Assembly (NCBI GenBank): GCA_964442515.1
Contig: CAYUAC010000035.1
Coordinates: 1-17,024 of the forward strand
From: TCS-49 sp964442515
GTDB taxonomy: Bacteria; Campylobacterota; Campylobacteria; Campylobacterales; Sulfurovaceae
Direction: 5' to 3'
Length of the DNA: 17,024 bases
Of this stretch, positions 14,265 through 17,024 are shown piece by piece. The position numbers and the translations under genes were made by a program. Numbering within the stretch: the stretch's first letter is position 1; every line of letters starts with the position of its first letter. The notes under the pieces were generated by a model. It had not been told where the DNA came from, searched no databases, and worked only from the letters and a program-made list of their open reading frames with translations.

Positions 14265-15971
14265 TTAAAAATCAATCCGCCAGATAGAAGCTGCATTTTT
14301 AGCCATTTGCTTCTGCCTTGAGATGATTTTATCTTCATTCCACTGTTGATAATGCAAAACCAGACTGTTTGTTATGACAAAACAGCTTTGTTTATAAGCT
14401 TCCTGTTTTACATCATAGGAAGCATTTCCCACATTTTGGTTCAATTTGTTTTCCAAGAGCGTCATATTACCAAGCCTGTAGACAAAACGCTCATGGGTAT
14501 GATCATCAATACTGTCCCATCCTTCTGAGGGATTTTCAGGCATAATATGTTCTACACCATAACTGCCGTTTTCAAAGTCCAACGGTTTTTTTGAACGCTC
14601 TTTTTCCAGTGTAAATAAAATATAGCGTACGACTTTTCTATTTCGCGTGTTCGTTGTTTTAAACTCTTTTTCCGTAAAATCAGCTTTAAAAGTACGGTCG
14701 TCGGGATAGATTTTTTCTAAAATAGCAAAAATTTCTTCTATGGTATTTATATGTTTATACGAAAGCTTGTATGCAATCTCGTTATATACCCTTTCTTGTT
14801 CGTGTGCCTGTTTATTGCAGATTACGTTGTAACGAAATGACAGTGTAGCCACAGCTTTCAATACTTTTTCAAAACTGGCTTCATCATTTTCAAAAAACTG
14901 CTCGTATGCACTCATTAACATAGCCAAAGGTTGTTTCACATTAAATAATTGTAACTGCTTTAAATACCCTCTTAACGCAGTACTCCATAATCCGTCATTG
15001 GGATTTCTTAAAGCAGCATATACCGAAGCAAAACGATCAAGATTTTTGATAAGGTCAAACGCTTCTTTGCGTGTATTTATATTTTTACGGATCGTTTTAA
15101 ACAGATCGGATTTGCGTACCAGTTTATTTCTGCTGTTCCAGTATATCCGTAAAAATTCCGGAAAGCTTTCACTACCCAATTCCCCGACGATGCGTTCCCA
15201 TTCTTCTTCAAGCTTTTTGAGTTCTGTGTCATGGGTTTTGGCGCTGCTGATGATAGCAAAAAGATAATTTTTCAAAAGATCAGTCGCCGATAAACGAACA
15301 CCCCGGGCATTAAGCGTTTCAAATACTTTAAAAGCATTAAGTTCATCCGTAACGGTAATAACGGTGAAAAACAGTCTGTCAACTACTGAATCGATCAAAC
15401 CAGCAACCCGTGCTCCATCATTCTCACCGTAAGAAGCAATCTTTTCTTTAAACCAGAAAAAAGCTTTTCGCAATAAATGTTCCGAAGAGTTCAAGCCTCT
15501 TTGTGGCGGATGTTCCAGAGGAACCAAATAGCGCTGATAAAAACTGTCATTATGACGGTTCAGTTCAAGTTTGGATTCTGAGACTAAAGATACAGGATCG
15601 ATATAGCCGATATAACTGCTTCGCAAATTCTCAAGTCTTTTTTGATTGTTCTGGCTGTCCACACCTTTATCGGATATATCCTGCAAAACTCCAAGACTTG
15701 CCAAAATCATTATACTGATAGTGGTGATTCTCTGCTGTCCGTCGATGATATCATGTCTTTTACCATCAGTTGACTGCAAAACAAGATATCCCATATAATG
15801 GGCCGGTTCGCCGTCTTCTTCATACATTGACATGATATCCTGCCAAAGATCATCCCATTCATCAATGCCCCAGGAATAATCCCGCTGAAACGGCGGGATT
15901 TTATACCGCAGTCCGTTACCCAACAGCTTTCGAAATGTTTCATTGGTTGTATTAAAATTCAGACTTGCCAT
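14265..15971 (-). CDS. DUF262 + DUF1524 protein, GmrSD-like (probable type IV restriction/defence nuclease)
   Basis: This 568-aa protein has both halves of GmrSD-type enzymes fused. The N-terminal DUF262 domain has IPPFQRDYSW (25-34), DGQQRITT (77-84) and FETLNARGVRLS (217-228). The C-terminal DUF1524 HNH-type nuclease has VEHIMPE (473-479) and RLGNMTLLENKLNQ (499-512). No catalytic motif looks broken. GmrSD enzymes cut DNA with modified cytosine using NTP hydrolysis; related DUF262 proteins act in phosphorothioate-linked (SspE) and BREX-linked defence. No methylase or dnd/ssp gene is nearby, so a stand-alone modification-dependent enzyme is likeliest. Two hand-counted 60-base lines give 37-38% GC against 53% for a carB line, suggesting transfer. 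The ATG at 15971 follows AGGAAT. Confidence 0.9.
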   Translation of the reverse strand: MASLNFNTTNETFRKLLGNGLRYKIPPFQRDYSWGIDEWDDLWQDIMSMYEEDGEPAHYMGYLVLQSTDGKRHDIIDGQQRITTISIMILASLGVLQDISDKGVDSQNNQKRLENLRSSYIGYIDPVSLVSESKLELNRHNDSFYQRYLVPLEHPPQRGLNSSEHLLRKAFFWFKEKIASYGENDGARVAGLIDSVVDRLFFTVITVTDELNAFKVFETLNARGVRLSATDLLKNYLFAIISSAKTHDTELKKLEEEWERIVGELGSESFPEFLRIYWNSRNKLVRKSDLFKTIRKNINTRKEAFDLIKNLDRFASVYAALRNPNDGLWSTALRGYLKQLQLFNVKQPLAMLMSAYEQFFENDEASFEKVLKAVATLSFRYNVICNKQAHEQERVYNEIAYKLSYKHINTIEEIFAILEKIYPDDRTFKADFTEKEFKTTNTRNRKVVRYILFTLEKERSKKPLDFENGSYGVEHIMPENPSEGWDSIDDHTHERFVYRLGNMTLLENKLNQNVGNASYDVKQEAYKQSCFVITNSLVLHYQQWNEDKIISRQKQMAKNAASIWRIDF

Positions 15972-16008
15972 AATAATTCCTTTTTATATTACCGGTTATG
16001 TCCTACGT

Positions 16009-16476
16009 TTATTTTATCATTGAGATAACAGGTTTTGGCACCAGATGATCGATCTTGCCGTCATAATCCAGCAGGCTTCGCACCACCGACGAGGAGATAA
16101 ACGCGTTTTGCAGGGTGGGCATCAGGTAGACCGTCTCTATGGTACTGTCAAGCGTGGAGTTGGTATAACCCATCTGCAGTTCATACTCAAAATCGCTCAC
16201 CGCTCTTAGCCCTCTGATAATGATCTGGGCGTCCTGGTCTTTGGCAAAGCGTACCAGCAGGTTGTCAAAGGGTTTGACTTCTACGTTTGAAAGGATCGAA
16301 ATAGATCGCTGAACAAAATCCACGCGGCTTTCAAGATCAAAGCGGGGCTGTTTGCCCGGATTGGCCGCCACGGCGACAATGATCTTGTCAAACAGACACT
16401 TGGCCCGGTTGATAATATCAAGGTGGCCGTTGGTAATGGGATCAAAGGTTCCCGGATAGATCGCTATTTTTTTCAT
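16009..16476 (-). CDS. coaD: Pantetheine-phosphate adenylyltransferase (PPAT)
   Basis: This 155-aa protein makes dephospho-CoA from phosphopantetheine and ATP, the fourth CoA biosynthesis step. The nucleotidyltransferase start YPGTFDPITNGHLDII includes the HxGH-like motif, GLRAVSDFEYELQM is the family signature, and ISSSVVR is the ATP-binding end motif. The length is normal. GGAG lies upstream of the ATG, overlapping the ubiX stop region, which points to coupled translation from the ubiX–coaD operon. In Campylobacter tmk usually follows; here the DUF262 gene does. Confidence 0.98.
   Translation of the reverse strand: MKKIAIYPGTFDPITNGHLDIINRAKCLFDKIIVAVAANPGKQPRFDLESRVDFVQRSISILSNVEVKPFDNLLVRFAKDQDAQIIIRGLRAVSDFEYELQMGYTNSTLDSTIETVYLMPTLQNAFISSSVVRSLLDYDGKIDHLVPKPVISMIK
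16011..16019 (-). promoter_or_regulatory. Candidate extended -10 promoter for the DUF262 gene
   Basis: The minus strand reads TGATAAAAT across the last codons and stop of coaD, about 40 bp before the DUF262 ATG. This fits TGnTAAAAT, but no -35 match is visible and the sequence also encodes the coaD C-terminus, so chance is possible. Confidence 0.4.
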
Positions 16477-16485
16477 TTGTCTCCT

Positions 16486-17010
16486 TTATTGCCATCGTTG
16501 GTACAGATTGTGTTCAATGCCAAGCTGGTCATACCATTTGCCGATGAGAAAATCTTCCATCTGTTCCAGCGTCGCGCTCTGGCTGTAATACCCAAGCACC
16601 GGAGGCGCGATGATAACGCCAAGGGACGCAAGCTTGTGCATATTTTGCAGATCAATAGGGCTAAAGGGCATCTCGCGCGGAGCCAGCAGGAGCGTTTTGC
16701 GCTCTTTTAGCATCACCGACGCGGCGCGGCACACCAGATTGTCCGCGATGCCGCACGCGATCTTGGCAAGGGTGTTACTACTTGTGGGGATCACCGCCGT
16801 CATCTGCACCCCGAAACTGCCGCTTGCGATGGATGCGGCGATGTTGTCTTCTTGGTGAAAATGCACGTTGGCACCCTCTTTTGTATTGACTATTTTACTG
16901 TGAGGCGTCTGGATAACGTGGCACTCGTACGAATCCGGCAGATTGTTTATAAACTTTGCCGCCAGATTGATCCCGCTGGCTCCGCTGGTTGCTACGGCTA
17001 TCTTTGTCAT
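16486..17010 (-). CDS. ubiX: Flavin prenyltransferase UbiX
   Basis: This 174-aa protein starts MTKIAVATSGASGINLA, the GASG phosphate loop of UbiX. Further family marks are PTSSNTLAKIACGIADNL, PREMPFSPIDLQNM and PPVLGYYSQSATLEQM. UbiX joins dimethylallyl phosphate to FMN to make prenylated FMN for UbiD-type decarboxylases. It is slightly shorter than the ~187 residues of E. coli UbiX, without a visible loss of motifs. The ATG at 17010 follows GGAG. It is followed by coaD after 9 bp. In Campylobacter flgA commonly lies upstream; that would be past the window edge. Confidence 0.96.
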   Translation of the reverse strand: MTKIAVATSGASGINLAAKFINNLPDSYECHVIQTPHSKIVNTKEGANVHFHQEDNIAASIASGSFGVQMTAVIPTSSNTLAKIACGIADNLVCRAASVMLKERKTLLLAPREMPFSPIDLQNMHKLASLGVIIAPPVLGYYSQSATLEQMEDFLIGKWYDQLGIEHNLYQRWQ

Positions 17011-17024
17011 AATATCTCCACCTT

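Noticed and set aside
16014..16028. Small palindrome TTATC-ATTGA-GATAA at the coaD end
   Set aside because: The arms are only 5 bp and lie within codons of the conserved coaD C-terminus, so it was not called as an operator.

Overview
The window looks like chromosomal DNA of a free-living member of the Campylobacterota (epsilonproteobacteria), probably near Sulfurimonas, Sulfurovum or Sulfuricurvum. The evidence is the run rpmH–rnpA–yidC–jag–mnmE, the ubiX–coaD pair, a class II (plant/Mycobacterium-type) DAHP synthase, and the style of the proteins. The exact genus cannot be fixed from sequence alone. Most of the window is core metabolism. No rRNA, tRNA, CRISPR, IS element or prophage was found.

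Layout. Positions 1-2038, minus strand: smpB, then a GGDEF diguanylate cyclase whose stop codon overlaps the start of a cvpA-like membrane gene that leaves the window at position 1. Positions 2180-6382, plus strand: rpmH, rnpA, yidC, jag and mnmE, tightly packed and partly overlapping. They serve ribosome assembly, tRNA maturation and modification, and membrane protein insertion. yidD, usual between rnpA and yidC, is absent. A 282-bp gap follows, holding a large nested inverted repeat, then aroG (class II DAHP synthase), which converges on and overlaps the next minus-strand gene by 8 bp. Positions 8007-9746, minus strand: a DUF2325 gene and a DUF1007–NicO metal transporter, downstream of a perfect TTGACA-N17-TATAAT promoter flanked by two Fur-box-like palindromes. 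Positions 9820-14205, minus strand: carB, then a short Sua5/YciO-family gene, then a sirtuin, probably one operon. Positions 14265-15971, minus strand: an AT-rich DUF262+DUF1524 (GmrSD-like) gene, the one clearly accessory, defence-type gene. Positions 16009-17010, minus strand: coaD and ubiX.

The points most worth checking are four. rnpA has no ordinary start codon where homology needs one, and its frame stays open through the whole of rpmH. The DUF2325–NicO operon has an elaborate regulated promoter. The GmrSD-like gene sits directly after coaD. The 118-bp nested palindrome lies upstream of aroG.
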